A stretch of 43,076 nucleotides of DNA from Nocardioides jensenii JCM 1364 = NBRC 14755 (lineage in GTDB: Bacteria; Actinomycetota; Actinomycetes; Propionibacteriales; Nocardioidaceae), in the NCBI RefSeq assembly GCF_001552535.1, contig NZ_BCRJ01000104.1, positions 1 to 43,076 of the forward strand. The letters run 5' to 3'. Below the pieces are notes generated by a model. That model did no database searches. It saw only the letters and a list, made by a program, of their open reading frames with translations, and was not told the DNA's origin. Position numbers and translations under genes: made by a program. Positions within the stretch are counted from its first letter, which is position 1, and every line of letters starts with the position of its first letter. Shown in pieces: positions 8,547 through 16,551 of the stretch.

Positions 8547-9986
8547 ATGGCTGACAACCCTCAGGGAACGCCGGGTCCCCCCACCACGATCGTCCTCTTC
8601 GGCGCCACCGGTGACCTCGCCCGGCGCAAGCTGCTGCCGGGCATGCTGCACCTCTGGCGTTCCGGGCTGCTCCCCGAGATGCAGGTGGTCGGCACCTCGC
8701 TCGACGAGCACACTCGTGAGTCGTTCGTCGACTTCGCCCGCGAGGCGATCGGTGAGTTCAGTGACGACGAGCAGGACAAGGACGAGTTCGAGGAGTTCGC
8801 CAAGCGTCTCTTCTGGGCCGACGACGGGGTCGACAATCTCAAGGCGGGCATCGCCGAGGCCGAGGCCGACTGCGACAAGCCGCAGGCCCGGCTGCACTAT
8901 CTCTCCGTGCCACCGAAGGCCGCGCTCAGTGTGGTGGGCACGCTCGACGAGGCGGGGCTGGTCAAGAACAGCCGCATCGTGATGGAGAAGCCGTTCGGCA
9001 CCGACCTGGCCTCGGCGAAGTCGCTCAACGACTCGATCCACAAGGTGTTCAAGGAAGAGCAGATCTTCCGCATCGACCACTTCCTGGGCAAGGAGCCGGC
9101 GCTCAACATCTTGGCGATGCGGTTCGCCAACGGGTTGTTCGAGCCGATCTGGCACCGCAACCACATCGACCACATCCAGATCGACATCCCCGAGACGCTC
9201 GGCGTCGAGGGTCGCGCCGGGTTCTACGAGGGCACCGGTGCCTACCGTGACATGGTCGTGACGCACCTCTTCCAGGTGCTGGCCTTCATCGCGATGGAGC
9301 CACCCACGGCGCTCGATCCGATCTCGATCAGCGAGGAGAAGCACAAGGTCTTCCGCTCGATGCTCCCGTTGGACCCGCACGACGTGGTCCGCGGGCAGTA
9401 CGACGGCTACCGGGCCGAGGAGGGTGTCGACCCGCAGTCGGACACCGAGACGTTCATCGCGCTGAAGTGCTTCGTCGACAACTGGCGCTGGGCCGACGTG
9501 CCGTTCTATCTCCGCACCGGCAAGAAGCTCGCCGAGGGATCGCGGATCATCTCGATCGCGTTCAAGGAGCCACCCAAGTCGATGTTTCCCGAGGGCTCCG
9601 GCATCGGCGACCACGGCCCCGACCACCTCACCTTCGACCTGGCCGACACCGCGAAGATGTCGCTGTCGTTCTACGGCAAGCGTCCCGGGCCCGGGTTCGG
9701 CCTGAACAAGCTGTCGATGCAGTTCGCCATGGAGGACACCGGCTGGGCCGGCTCGATCCTCGAGGCCTACGAGCGGCTGATCCTCGAGGCGGTCAAGGGC
9801 AACCGCACCTTGTTCACCACGGCCGAGGGCGTCGAGCGGCTGTGGGAGATCTCCGAGCCGCTGCTCGAGCACATGCCCCCGGTCCGCAGCTACCCCCAGG
9901 GTTCGTGGGGTCCGAACCAGATCCACCAGCTGATCGCTCCGTTCGCCTGGCGCCTGCCCTTCGAACGCAAGTGGCGCGACAACTGA
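8547..9986 (+). CDS. zwf: Glucose-6-phosphate 1-dehydrogenase
   Basis: 479 residues, normal for the family. The N-terminal nucleotide-binding motif is FGATGDLARRKLLP, and the active-site signature RIDHFLGKE (about residues 175-183) carries the catalytic histidine. The enzyme oxidises glucose-6-phosphate to 6-phosphogluconolactone with NADP reduction in the pentose phosphate pathway. It is not next to opcA, tal/tkt or gnd here, so it looks like a stand-alone or second copy. ATG 8547 follows a purine-rich GGGGG stretch. A long open frame on the other strand is a codon-bias artefact. Confidence 0.95.
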   Translation: MADNPQGTPGPPTTIVLFGATGDLARRKLLPGMLHLWRSGLLPEMQVVGTSLDEHTRESFVDFAREAIGEFSDDEQDKDEFEEFAKRLFWADDGVDNLKAGIAEAEADCDKPQARLHYLSVPPKAALSVVGTLDEAGLVKNSRIVMEKPFGTDLASAKSLNDSIHKVFKEEQIFRIDHFLGKEPALNILAMRFANGLFEPIWHRNHIDHIQIDIPETLGVEGRAGFYEGTGAYRDMVVTHLFQVLAFIAMEPPTALDPISISEEKHKVFRSMLPLDPHDVVRGQYDGYRAEEGVDPQSDTETFIALKCFVDNWRWADVPFYLRTGKKLAEGSRIISIAFKEPPKSMFPEGSGIGDHGPDHLTFDLADTAKMSLSFYGKRPGPGFGLNKLSMQFAMEDTGWAGSILEAYERLILEAVKGNRTLFTTAEGVERLWEISEPLLEHMPPVRSYPQGSWGPNQIHQLIAPFAWRLPFERKWRDN

Positions 9987-9999
9987 TGCCACTGCGCTG

Positions 10000-10986
10000 A
10001 TGGAGCCGTACGCCGAGGTCGTGGCGTCGTACACCACGTTCGCCGAGGAGGCGGCCGACTCTCCGTGCTTCGTGGAGTGGTCTCGTGGCGTGGCCGACGA
10101 CCCGGAGGCGCAGGACCTGATCCGCACGCTGCCTCCGGTCAAGCAGCAGCCGAACCTGGTCTTCGCGGCCGCCCGCTGGCACGGCGCCCCGGCGCCCGGG
10201 CCGTACGCCGGTCTCCGGGCCACGCTGCTCGAGCGGTGGGACGAGGTGCGCGCCACGGCCCTGGCCCGTTCCACGCAGACCAACGAGGTCGGTCGGCTGG
10301 CCACCCTGCTGCCGGCGTTCGCCTTGCTCGGCGAACGGCTGCACCTGATCGAGGTCGGCGCCTCCGCGGGCCTGTGCCTCCACCCGGACGCCTACCGCCA
10401 CGAGTGGGTGCAGTACGACGATCCGGCGGTGACGCACCACGTGGGTGAGGGGCCGGTGCTGACCTGCCGGGTCTCCGGACCGGTCCCGTTCCCGGAGCGG
10501 ATGCCTGAGGTCGTCTCGCGGGCCGGCGTCGACCTGAACCCGCTCGACGTGACCGACGCCGACGAGATGGCCTGGCTGAAGAACTTGGTCTGGCCCGAGC
10601 AGGACGAGCGTCGTACCCGCCTCGCGACGGCGATCGAGGTGGCCAGGCAGGATCCGCCCAGGCTGACCCGTGGCGACCTCTTCGACGAGCTGCCGGGACT
10701 CCTCGGCGCGGCACCGGACGACGCGGTGACCGTGGTCTTCCACTCCGCGGTGATCGCCTACCTCGAGGAGCCCGACCGCCGGCGGTTCGCCCAGCTGATG
10801 GCCGGTCTCGTGGCCGAGGGGCGCTGCCACTGGGTCAGCAACGAGGCCCCGAACGTGCTGCCCGAGGTGACCGCCACCGGACCTGCGCCGACGAAGCCCG
10901 GCTTCGTGCTCGGCATCGACGGAGACTCGGTCGCCCTCACCCACGGTCACGGCGCGACCCTGCGCTGGCACCACACGCATCCTTGA
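10000..10986 (+). CDS. DUF2332 family protein
   Basis: 328 residues beginning 13 bases after zwf, so probably cotranscribed with it. The sequence matches the DUF2332 family by its N-terminal YTTFAEEAADSPCFVEWSRGVADD, the central LIEVGASAGLCL and a later VVFHSAVIAYL. The glycine-rich LIEVGASAGL resembles motif I of class I SAM-dependent methyltransferases, so a methyltransferase-like fold is possible. I know of no assigned function. It is soluble, with no signal peptide. Confidence 0.8.
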   Translation: MEPYAEVVASYTTFAEEAADSPCFVEWSRGVADDPEAQDLIRTLPPVKQQPNLVFAAARWHGAPAPGPYAGLRATLLERWDEVRATALARSTQTNEVGRLATLLPAFALLGERLHLIEVGASAGLCLHPDAYRHEWVQYDDPAVTHHVGEGPVLTCRVSGPVPFPERMPEVVSRAGVDLNPLDVTDADEMAWLKNLVWPEQDERRTRLATAIEVARQDPPRLTRGDLFDELPGLLGAAPDDAVTVVFHSAVIAYLEEPDRRRFAQLMAGLVAEGRCHWVSNEAPNVLPEVTATGPAPTKPGFVLGIDGDSVALTHGHGATLRWHHTHP

Positions 10987-11012
10987 CGTTCGGACCGTGG
11001 ATCCCCGTTGCC

Positions 11013-11049
11013 TTGACTTCAAGTTGACTTGAAGTTTCACCATGGAGCC
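11013..11049 (+). promoter_or_regulatory. MerR/SoxR-type promoter with 20-bp palindromic operator
   Basis: A perfect palindrome, ACTTCAAGT-TG-ACTTGAAGT (11016-11035), overlaps a -35 TTGACT (11013-11018). A weak -10 (CACCAT, 11038-11043) lies 19 bases further, the long spacer typical of MerR-family activators. Transcription would start at about the ATG of the downstream gene (11050). No MerR gene is in the window, so the regulator acts in trans. Confidence 0.65.
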
Positions 11050-12033
11050 ATGAGAGCGATCAGACTTCATGACTTCGGCCCCGCCGACAACCTGCGGCTC
11101 GAGAAGCTGCCCGACCTGACCCCCGGTGACGGTGAGATCCGCATCGCCGTCGAGGCCGCCGGGGTCCACCTGCTCGACACCAGCCTGCGCGCCGGCGAGC
11201 CGGGCCCGATGCCGCGACCCGACCTCCCGACCGTCCCGGGCCGTGAGGTGGCCGGGGTGGTCGACCGGGTCGGCAGAGGTGTCAGCGAGAGCTGGCTGGG
11301 CGCCCGGGTCGTGGCCCACCTCGGCATGGTTCCGGGAGGGTACGCCGACCAGGCGGTCACCGCGGTCGACAACCCGAATCTGTTCCGGGTCCGCGACGGG
11401 GTCGACCTGGCCGACGCAGTGGCCATGGTCGGCACCGGCCGAACCGCGCAGGGCATCCTCGAGATCGAGCCGCCGATGGTCGGTGACGTGGTCCTCGTGC
11501 CGTCCGCGGCCGGCGGGCTCGGCTGGCTGCTGGCCCAGGCCGCACGACGCAGCGGCGCCCGGGTCGTGGCGTTGGCCGGCGGGCCGGAGAAGGTGGAACG
11601 CATGGACGAGGTCGAACCCGACCTCGTCGTCGACTACCGCGAACCGGGCTGGCGCAAACGAGTGGAGGACGGTCCCGGCCCGATCAGCCTGGTCTACGAC
11701 GGCGTCGGCGGCGAGGTGGGCCGGCAGTCCCTCGAGCTCTTGCGCCCGGGCGGCCGCATGGTGATGTTCGGCTGGTCATCCGGTGCGGCCACCGAGTTCG
11801 ACTCGGCGGACCTCGTGCAACGTGCCCTGTCGGTCTCCTGGAGCCTCGGACCGCGCATGGCCGCGCTCCCGGGTGGCATCCCGGGCCTGGCCGGGCGCGC
11901 GTTGAACCGGCTGGCGGCCGGTGACTGGAAGCCACTCGTGTCGACGTACCCGCTGGCCGAGGCCGCCCGGGCGCACGCCGATCTCGAGCAGCGACGAGCG
12001 CTCGGCAAGGTCGTCCTGCTGCCTCGCCAGTGA
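11050..12033 (+). CDS. Zinc-independent MDR-superfamily quinone oxidoreductase-like protein
   Basis: 327 residues. The medium-chain dehydrogenase/reductase fold is shown by an N-terminal GroES-like part (PTVPGREVAGVVDRVG) and a Rossmann part with the cofactor motif SAAGGLGWLLAQAA (about residues 155-168). The cysteine and histidine ligands of zinc alcohol dehydrogenases are absent, which points to the NADPH:quinone oxidoreductase branch. The MerR/SoxR-like palindrome immediately upstream fits induction by electrophiles or redox-active compounds (inference). ATG 11050 was chosen over TTG 11029, which lies inside the operator. Confidence 0.82.
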   Translation: MRAIRLHDFGPADNLRLEKLPDLTPGDGEIRIAVEAAGVHLLDTSLRAGEPGPMPRPDLPTVPGREVAGVVDRVGRGVSESWLGARVVAHLGMVPGGYADQAVTAVDNPNLFRVRDGVDLADAVAMVGTGRTAQGILEIEPPMVGDVVLVPSAAGGLGWLLAQAARRSGARVVALAGGPEKVERMDEVEPDLVVDYREPGWRKRVEDGPGPISLVYDGVGGEVGRQSLELLRPGGRMVMFGWSSGAATEFDSADLVQRALSVSWSLGPRMAALPGGIPGLAGRALNRLAAGDWKPLVSTYPLAEAARAHADLEQRRALGKVVLLPRQ

Positions 12034-12105
12034 AGCGGCCGATGAATCGAAGTGCATTTGTCGGTCTGCCCGACGAGAATGGCCGCAGCCCGATCGGAGC
12101 ACCTC

Positions 12106-13419
12106 GTGACTGACCTCCACCCACCGGCCCAGGAGCCGTTGGAGGAACCCCCGCCGCCCTCGCGGCCGATGCCGCGCGCCCTGATCCCGTTCCGTACGCC
12201 GGCCTACCGCAAGCTCGCCATCGCGCTGGTGTTCACGCTGTTCGCCTGGGGTGTCTGGGTGATCGCCCTGGTGTGGGAGGTGATCCGCCTCGGCGGCTCG
12301 GCCGGCGACCTCTCGTTCGTCGCCGGGGCCAACGCCGTCGGCATGCTGGTGCCGGTGCTCTTCGCCGGCGTGGTCGCCGACCGCATCCCGCAGAAGGTGA
12401 TCCTGCTCGGCGTCGCGGCCGTGCAGTTCTCCGCCATCGCCCTGGTCGGCTTCCTCTCGCTGACCGACCTGTCGGGAATTCCACTCCTGATCGGCATCAA
12501 CTTCGTCTACGGCTGTGCCACCGCGTTCTACTACCCGGCGTACTCCGCCTGGCTGCCGGCCCTGGTGCCCGAGAAGGACCTGCTCGCGGTCAACGGCTTC
12601 GAGGGGGCGGTCCGGCCGATGATCGGCCAGGCCATCGGCCCGGCGCTGTCCGGCTTCATGGTCGGCGCGGCCTCACCCGGCTGGGCGATCATGGTGGCCG
12701 CCGTCGCGGCCGGGCTCGGCATCCTCACCCTGCTCGCCGTGCCGCTCACGCCCGTGCACCGCGACCGCTCCGACGACGCACCAGTGCACCCGGTGCGCTC
12801 GGCGCTGACCGACATGGGCGAGGGGTTCGGTTACATGGTTCGCACGCCGTGGCTGCTGGCCACGCTGGTCTTCGCCAGCCTGATGATCCTGGTCTTCATC
12901 GGACCGTTCGAGGTGCTGGTCCCGTTCCTGATCAAGGACACGCTCGGTGGCGACGCCGGCGACCACGCCCTGGTGCTGGCCGCGTTCGGTATCGGTGGGG
13001 CGGTCGGGTCGTTCGTGATGGGCTCCCTGCCCATGCCGCGGCGCTACCTGACGGTGATGAACCTGCTGTGGGGCGTCGGCTGCCTGCCGATGGTGCTCTT
13101 CGGCGTGGTCGACCACGTGTGGATGCTGGTCGGTCTCGGGCTGCTCCTGGGCGGCATGTTCTCCGCGCCGATGGTCATCTGGGGCACGCTGCTGCAGCGC
13201 CGGGTGCCGCCGCACATGCTCGGCCGGGTCTCGTCGCTCGACTTCTTCGTCTCGATCTCGCTGATGCCCGTCTCGATGGCGCTGGCCGGCCCGGTCTCGC
13301 AGGTGATCGGCGTCCGGGAGACGTTCTACGTGGCCGGTGTGGTGCCGATGGTGGTCGCCGTGGTCGCGGTCATCTGGGCTCGCCTCCCACAGGACGAGCT
13401 CGCGAATCCTCTCAACTGA
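12106..13419 (+). CDS. MFS transporter, DHA3/MFS_3-like
   Basis: About 437 residues with 12 predicted membrane helices. A short proline-rich cytoplasmic head (PPAQEPLEEPPPPSRP) precedes the first helix. The loop after helix 2 reads GVVADRIPQK, the MFS motif A, and later helices carry VNGFEGAVRPMIGQAIGPALSG, typical of MFS_3 exporters with macrolide/siderophore-efflux relatives. The substrate is unknown. GTG 12106 follows GGAG at six bases; ATG 12079 is an alternative that adds nine residues with a weaker ribosome site. Its end lies three bases from the end of the convergent LuxR gene. Confidence 0.82.
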   Translation: MTDLHPPAQEPLEEPPPPSRPMPRALIPFRTPAYRKLAIALVFTLFAWGVWVIALVWEVIRLGGSAGDLSFVAGANAVGMLVPVLFAGVVADRIPQKVILLGVAAVQFSAIALVGFLSLTDLSGIPLLIGINFVYGCATAFYYPAYSAWLPALVPEKDLLAVNGFEGAVRPMIGQAIGPALSGFMVGAASPGWAIMVAAVAAGLGILTLLAVPLTPVHRDRSDDAPVHPVRSALTDMGEGFGYMVRTPWLLATLVFASLMILVFIGPFEVLVPFLIKDTLGGDAGDHALVLAAFGIGGAVGSFVMGSLPMPRRYLTVMNLLWGVGCLPMVLFGVVDHVWMLVGLGLLLGGMFSAPMVIWGTLLQRRVPPHMLGRVSSLDFFVSISLMPVSMALAGPVSQVIGVRETFYVAGVVPMVVAVVAVIWARLPQDELANPLN

Positions 13420-13422
13420 GTG

Positions 13423-14364
13423 TCAGCCGGGCAGCTCGGCGCGGCCCTTGATGCCGAGCTTGCGGTAGACGTTGGACAGGTGCCACTCGACGGCCTTCAC
13501 GGTGACCACGAGCTGCGCGGCGATCTCCCGGTTGGTCAGGCCCTGGCCGGCCAGCTCGACGACGCGCAGCTGACTCGGCGTCAGGCTCTCCGTGCCTGGC
13601 GGCACGACGATCCCCGGAGGCTGGTCCAGGCGCTCCAGGAGACGACGTACCCGATCCAGCAGGGGCCGCAGGCTGGCCCGGCCGGCGATCGCCTCGGCCT
13701 CGCGCAGCAGCGCGATCACCCGGGGGCCGCGATCCTCGTGGAGCAGGACGAGAACGCCGGACAGGTCGGTCAGGATCTGGGCGCGCAACCTGGGGGCCTC
13801 GTCGCCCTCGAGCTCCGCGAGCGCCTCGGTCAGCAAGACGCGGCGGGCACTGGACACGTCGACCGCAGCCACGGTGCGCAGTGCCTGGGCGCGGGCGTGC
13901 GCCGAGCCCGTGGAGCGGGCGCGGTAGAGGTGGTCGTGGGCCAGCTCCACCGCTTCCGGGGCCTGCCCCAACCGCACCAGTGCCAGCGCGAGCCCGGCCC
14001 GCCAGGGGAGGACGTCGGGGTCGTCGGGTCCGACCTCGCCGGCTGCGCGGAAGTGGTGGGCGGCGACCTCGTGATCGCCCTGGAGCTCGGCGATCCCGGC
14101 CAGCGCCCAGTGGGCCAGCCCCGCAGCCGGATGCGCGTCGGGCACGCGGCGCACCGCGTGGGCCAGCTGGTGGGTGAGTGGGGCGACCTGCTCGTGCTCG
14201 CCGCGGGCGAGTCGGCACTCGACGATGCCGGCCAGCACGGCCGGGTCAGGGTGCACCGGGTCGAGCAGCTCCTCGAAGGCCGCCAGGGCGTCACTGATCC
14301 GGCCCCTGCGCAACATCTCGCGAGCGCCGTGGATCGAAGCGCCCGAGGTGAAAGGCACCCCCAT
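13423..14364 (-). CDS. LuxR-family transcriptional regulator with TPR-like N-terminus
   Basis: 313 residues. The C-terminal 60 residues are a LuxR/GerE helix-turn-helix (LTPSQLRVVELAGQGLTNREIAAQLVVTVKAVEWHLSNVYRKLGI). The remainder is a run of Ala/Leu-rich helical pairs (for example RISDALAAFEELLDP, ARSTGSAHARAQALRTVAAV) resembling TPR repeats. The AAA ATPase domain of full LAL/MalT regulators is absent, so this is like the C-terminal half of one used alone. The start at 14364 has TAGCCT seven bases upstream, consistent with a leaderless promoter. Targets are unknown. Confidence 0.85.
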   Translation of the reverse strand: MGVPFTSGASIHGAREMLRRGRISDALAAFEELLDPVHPDPAVLAGIVECRLARGEHEQVAPLTHQLAHAVRRVPDAHPAAGLAHWALAGIAELQGDHEVAAHHFRAAGEVGPDDPDVLPWRAGLALALVRLGQAPEAVELAHDHLYRARSTGSAHARAQALRTVAAVDVSSARRVLLTEALAELEGDEAPRLRAQILTDLSGVLVLLHEDRGPRVIALLREAEAIAGRASLRPLLDRVRRLLERLDQPPGIVVPPGTESLTPSQLRVVELAGQGLTNREIAAQLVVTVKAVEWHLSNVYRKLGIKGRAELPG

Positions 14365-14417
14365 GCCGATCAGGCTAGGTCGTTTGGGCGTTCATTCACT
14401 AGACATCTGTCAAGGGA

Positions 14418-15023
14418 TCACCCAAACGGGGTACGGCGGCCTGGTCGGATCGGGCCACCGGACACCCCAGTAATCGCGTCGTCCCTTCCCAGGAACCCCA
14501 GCAGCCGAGTGGCCGCGGTGGAGCCGTCACCGACCGTCACGCAGGGGGCGAAACGGGAGCCACGATCGCTCGCGTCGACCAGAGCGTACGCCGGGAGCAG
14601 CAGGTCGGCGGCCAGGCCGTCAGGAATCGGCGTGGTTCGGCGGGTCGAGCGGGCGACGTCCCAGCCGTGCACCGCGATCTCGAGCGCCGCGGTGTGCAGC
14701 ACGGTGTCGCCGGCCAGCCCTCGGTCACCCAGTCGTACGACGACCGCGGCCGGAGACGTCCACGCGCCGAGCAGGGCACAGGCCTTGTCGAAGAGGACGC
14801 CGACCGGCGTGGGCTCGGAGACCGGGATCGGGTAGGGGCCGATGAGACCGGTGCTGGCCTCGGTGAAGGCATCGAGTCCGTCGGACATGTGCTCGAGGAG
14901 CTCGCCCAGGTTCCACTCGGAGCAGGGAGTCGGAAGAGTCAGGTCGGTCGTGGAGGCCGCGAGGAGGGTGCCTCGGGTGTAGCCGATGGCACGCTCGAGC
15001 AGCTCCACCGCGTCGGTGGACAT
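14418..15023 (-). CDS. TIGR03086-family DinB-like metal-binding protein
   Basis: 201 residues. The N-terminal four-helix DinB/mycothiol maleylpyruvate isomerase-like domain is indicated by TPCSEWNLGELLEHM (His45) and ALEIAVHGWDVARS (His119, Asp122), the expected metal-binding positions. Members of this superfamily include mycothiol-dependent enzymes of actinobacteria; the individual substrate is unknown. It starts seven bases after the ECF sigma factor gene on the same strand, so the two form an operon and this protein may be a sigma target or modulator (inference). Confidence 0.8.
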   Translation of the reverse strand: MSTDAVELLERAIGYTRGTLLAASTTDLTLPTPCSEWNLGELLEHMSDGLDAFTEASTGLIGPYPIPVSEPTPVGVLFDKACALLGAWTSPAAVVVRLGDRGLAGDTVLHTAALEIAVHGWDVARSTRRTTPIPDGLAADLLLPAYALVDASDRGSRFAPCVTVGDGSTAATRLLGFLGRDDAITGVSGGPIRPGRRTPFG

Positions 15024-15030
15024 GGCGACC

Positions 15031-16014
15031 TCAGCCAGCGGTGAAGTGCTCGGGGAGGTCCGCCTCGGTGAGCACGGTCGGCAGCCCGAAGCGGGCGAAC
15101 ATCGCGGTGTCGAAGAACGCGGCGACGTGGGCCACCCGGGTGCCGTCGAGCTGGAGCACCTGGAGGTGGAAGGGCGTGTAGGTGCCGTCCGGCTGCTTCA
15201 GATAGAGGCCGAAGGCGGGCTGGCCGTTGGCGGTGGTCGGCAGCATCGGCATGTCGTGGAACTCGCCGGGGCACTTGCTGGCGATCAGGTCCCCGATGTT
15301 CTCGTTGCCGACGTACCAACCGGTGAACGGCGGCATCTCCCAGATCGCGTCGCGCTTGAGCATGGAGACGATGGCGTCGACGTCCTTGCGCCAGAACGCG
15401 TCGACGTAGGCGTCGAGCACGGCCTGCTGCTCGGGCGCCACGGTGGTGCTGGCGTCGTCGGCGCTGAGGTGCGCCTCCTCCATCTGGGCATGCGCCCGCT
15501 GGAGCGCGGAGTTCACCGCGGCGGGAGTGGTCTCCAGGGCCTCGGCGACCTCTTTGGCCGACCAGCGCAGCACGTCGCGCAGGATCAGCACGGCGCGCTG
15601 GCGGGCGGGAAGGTGCTGGAGGGCGGCGACGAAGGCGAGCCGGATCGAGTCGCGGTCGGTGACCACGACGGCGGCGTCCGGCACCGGCTCGAGCCAGGGC
15701 ACCTCGTTGTCGGAGATCAGCTCGTCGGAGGCCTGCGCGTCGGCGGTGCCGAGCCCGGTCGGCAGCGGGCGCCGGACCCGACCCTCGAGGTTGGTCAGGC
15801 ACACGTTGGTGGCGATGCGATAGAGCCAGGTGCGCACCGAGGACCGGCCCTCGAAGTTGTGGTAGGCCTTCCAGGCCCGTAGATAGGTCTCCTGGACGAG
15901 GTCCTCGGCCTCGTGCACGGAACCGGTCATCCGGTAGCAGTGCGCGATCAACTCACGGCGGTAGCCGTTGGCGACGTCCTGGAAGTCCGTCTCGATGTCT
16001 TGTGTGGTGGTCAC
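15031..16014 (-). CDS. ECF RNA polymerase sigma factor with NTF2/SnoaL-like C-terminal domain (SigX5/SigG-like)
   Basis: 327 residues, much longer than a minimal ECF factor. Region 2 is visible at about residues 15-80 (YRRELIAHCYRMTGSVHEAEDLVQETYLRAW then RTWLYRIATNVCL). Region 4 lies at about 125-180 (LPARQRAVLILRDVLRWSAKEVAEALETTPAAVNSALQRA). The remaining 120 residues (DAYVDAFWRKDVDAIVSMLKRDAIWEMPP) form a SnoaL/NTF2-like domain, the layout of TIGR02960 factors such as mycobacterial SigG. In such factors the tail replaces a separate anti-sigma as the control module. GTG 16014 has an ideal AGGAGG six bases upstream. The first downstream gene is the DinB-like protein; a VOC gene is divergent. 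Confidence 0.88.
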   Translation of the reverse strand: MTTTQDIETDFQDVANGYRRELIAHCYRMTGSVHEAEDLVQETYLRAWKAYHNFEGRSSVRTWLYRIATNVCLTNLEGRVRRPLPTGLGTADAQASDELISDNEVPWLEPVPDAAVVVTDRDSIRLAFVAALQHLPARQRAVLILRDVLRWSAKEVAEALETTPAAVNSALQRAHAQMEEAHLSADDASTTVAPEQQAVLDAYVDAFWRKDVDAIVSMLKRDAIWEMPPFTGWYVGNENIGDLIASKCPGEFHDMPMLPTTANGQPAFGLYLKQPDGTYTPFHLQVLQLDGTRVAHVAAFFDTAMFARFGLPTVLTEADLPEHFTAG

Positions 16015-16167
16015 GCCCGCCTCCTGGTGCGAATCAGTCTGCCGCACGTACCGACCTGCGGACAACGAGAAATTCATCGAACCCGGCGACTTCGTCCCGC
16101 GCGATGACTTCTGGACGACTGACCAGTCCACCTCTGCATCAGCCACACACTCCAGCAAGGAGGACCC

Positions 16168-16551
16168 ATGGGTCGCATGATCTTCCCGAACCTGCCGGTC
16201 AAGGACGTCCCGAGGACCGTCGAGTTCTGGACGCGTCTCGGCTTCGAGTTCAACCACGAGTTCAGCAGCCCGGAGGCGGCCTGCCTGGTCATCAACGAGC
16301 AGGCCAGCGTGATGCTGCTGTCGGAGCGGTTCTTCCACGGCTTCCACGACACGGCCGGCCACACCGGCACGGAGGTGCTGATGGGCCTCGGTGTCGAGAG
16401 TCGTGAGGAGGTGGACCGGCTCTGCGACGCCGCGGCGGCCAACGGCGGCAGTGCCGATCCCGAGCGCACCGGCCAGGGGTCGATGTACGGCGGGTGCTTC
16501 CGTGACCTCGACGGTCACATCTGGGAGCCCCTGTGGATGGCCACGAGCTGA
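16168..16551 (+). CDS. VOC-family (glyoxalase/dioxygenase-fold) protein
   Basis: 127 residues with the opening PNLPVKDVPRTVEFWTRLGFEF and closing FRDLDGHIWEPLWM of a single VOC domain. The C-terminal DLDGHIWE provides the usual last glutamate ligand. A strong AAGGAGGA precedes the ATG. The family includes glyoxalases, fosfomycin/bleomycin resistance proteins and ring-cleaving dioxygenases, and no specific substrate is evident. It is divergent from the ECF sigma gene with about 150 bases between them, and its 3' end overlaps glpD by 37 bases tail-to-tail. Confidence 0.85.
   Translation: MGRMIFPNLPVKDVPRTVEFWTRLGFEFNHEFSSPEAACLVINEQASVMLLSERFFHGFHDTAGHTGTEVLMGLGVESREEVDRLCDAAAANGGSADPERTGQGSMYGGCFRDLDGHIWEPLWMATS

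Noticed and set aside
8481..10304. Long open frame on the minus strand opposite zwf
   Set aside because: It is antisense to an unmistakable G6PD gene, has low-complexity Arg/Gly/Val/Asp-rich composition and no motif or ribosome site. High GC leaves such frames open by chance.
13420..14835. Plus-strand frame of about 470 codons opposite the LuxR and DinB-like genes
   Set aside because: Both genes on the minus strand have clear family motifs; the opposite frame spans both of them without any motif of its own.
16117..16126. Palindrome ACTGACCAGT upstream of the VOC gene
   Set aside because: Ten bases only, inside a long gap with no promoter-like elements in register; expected by chance.
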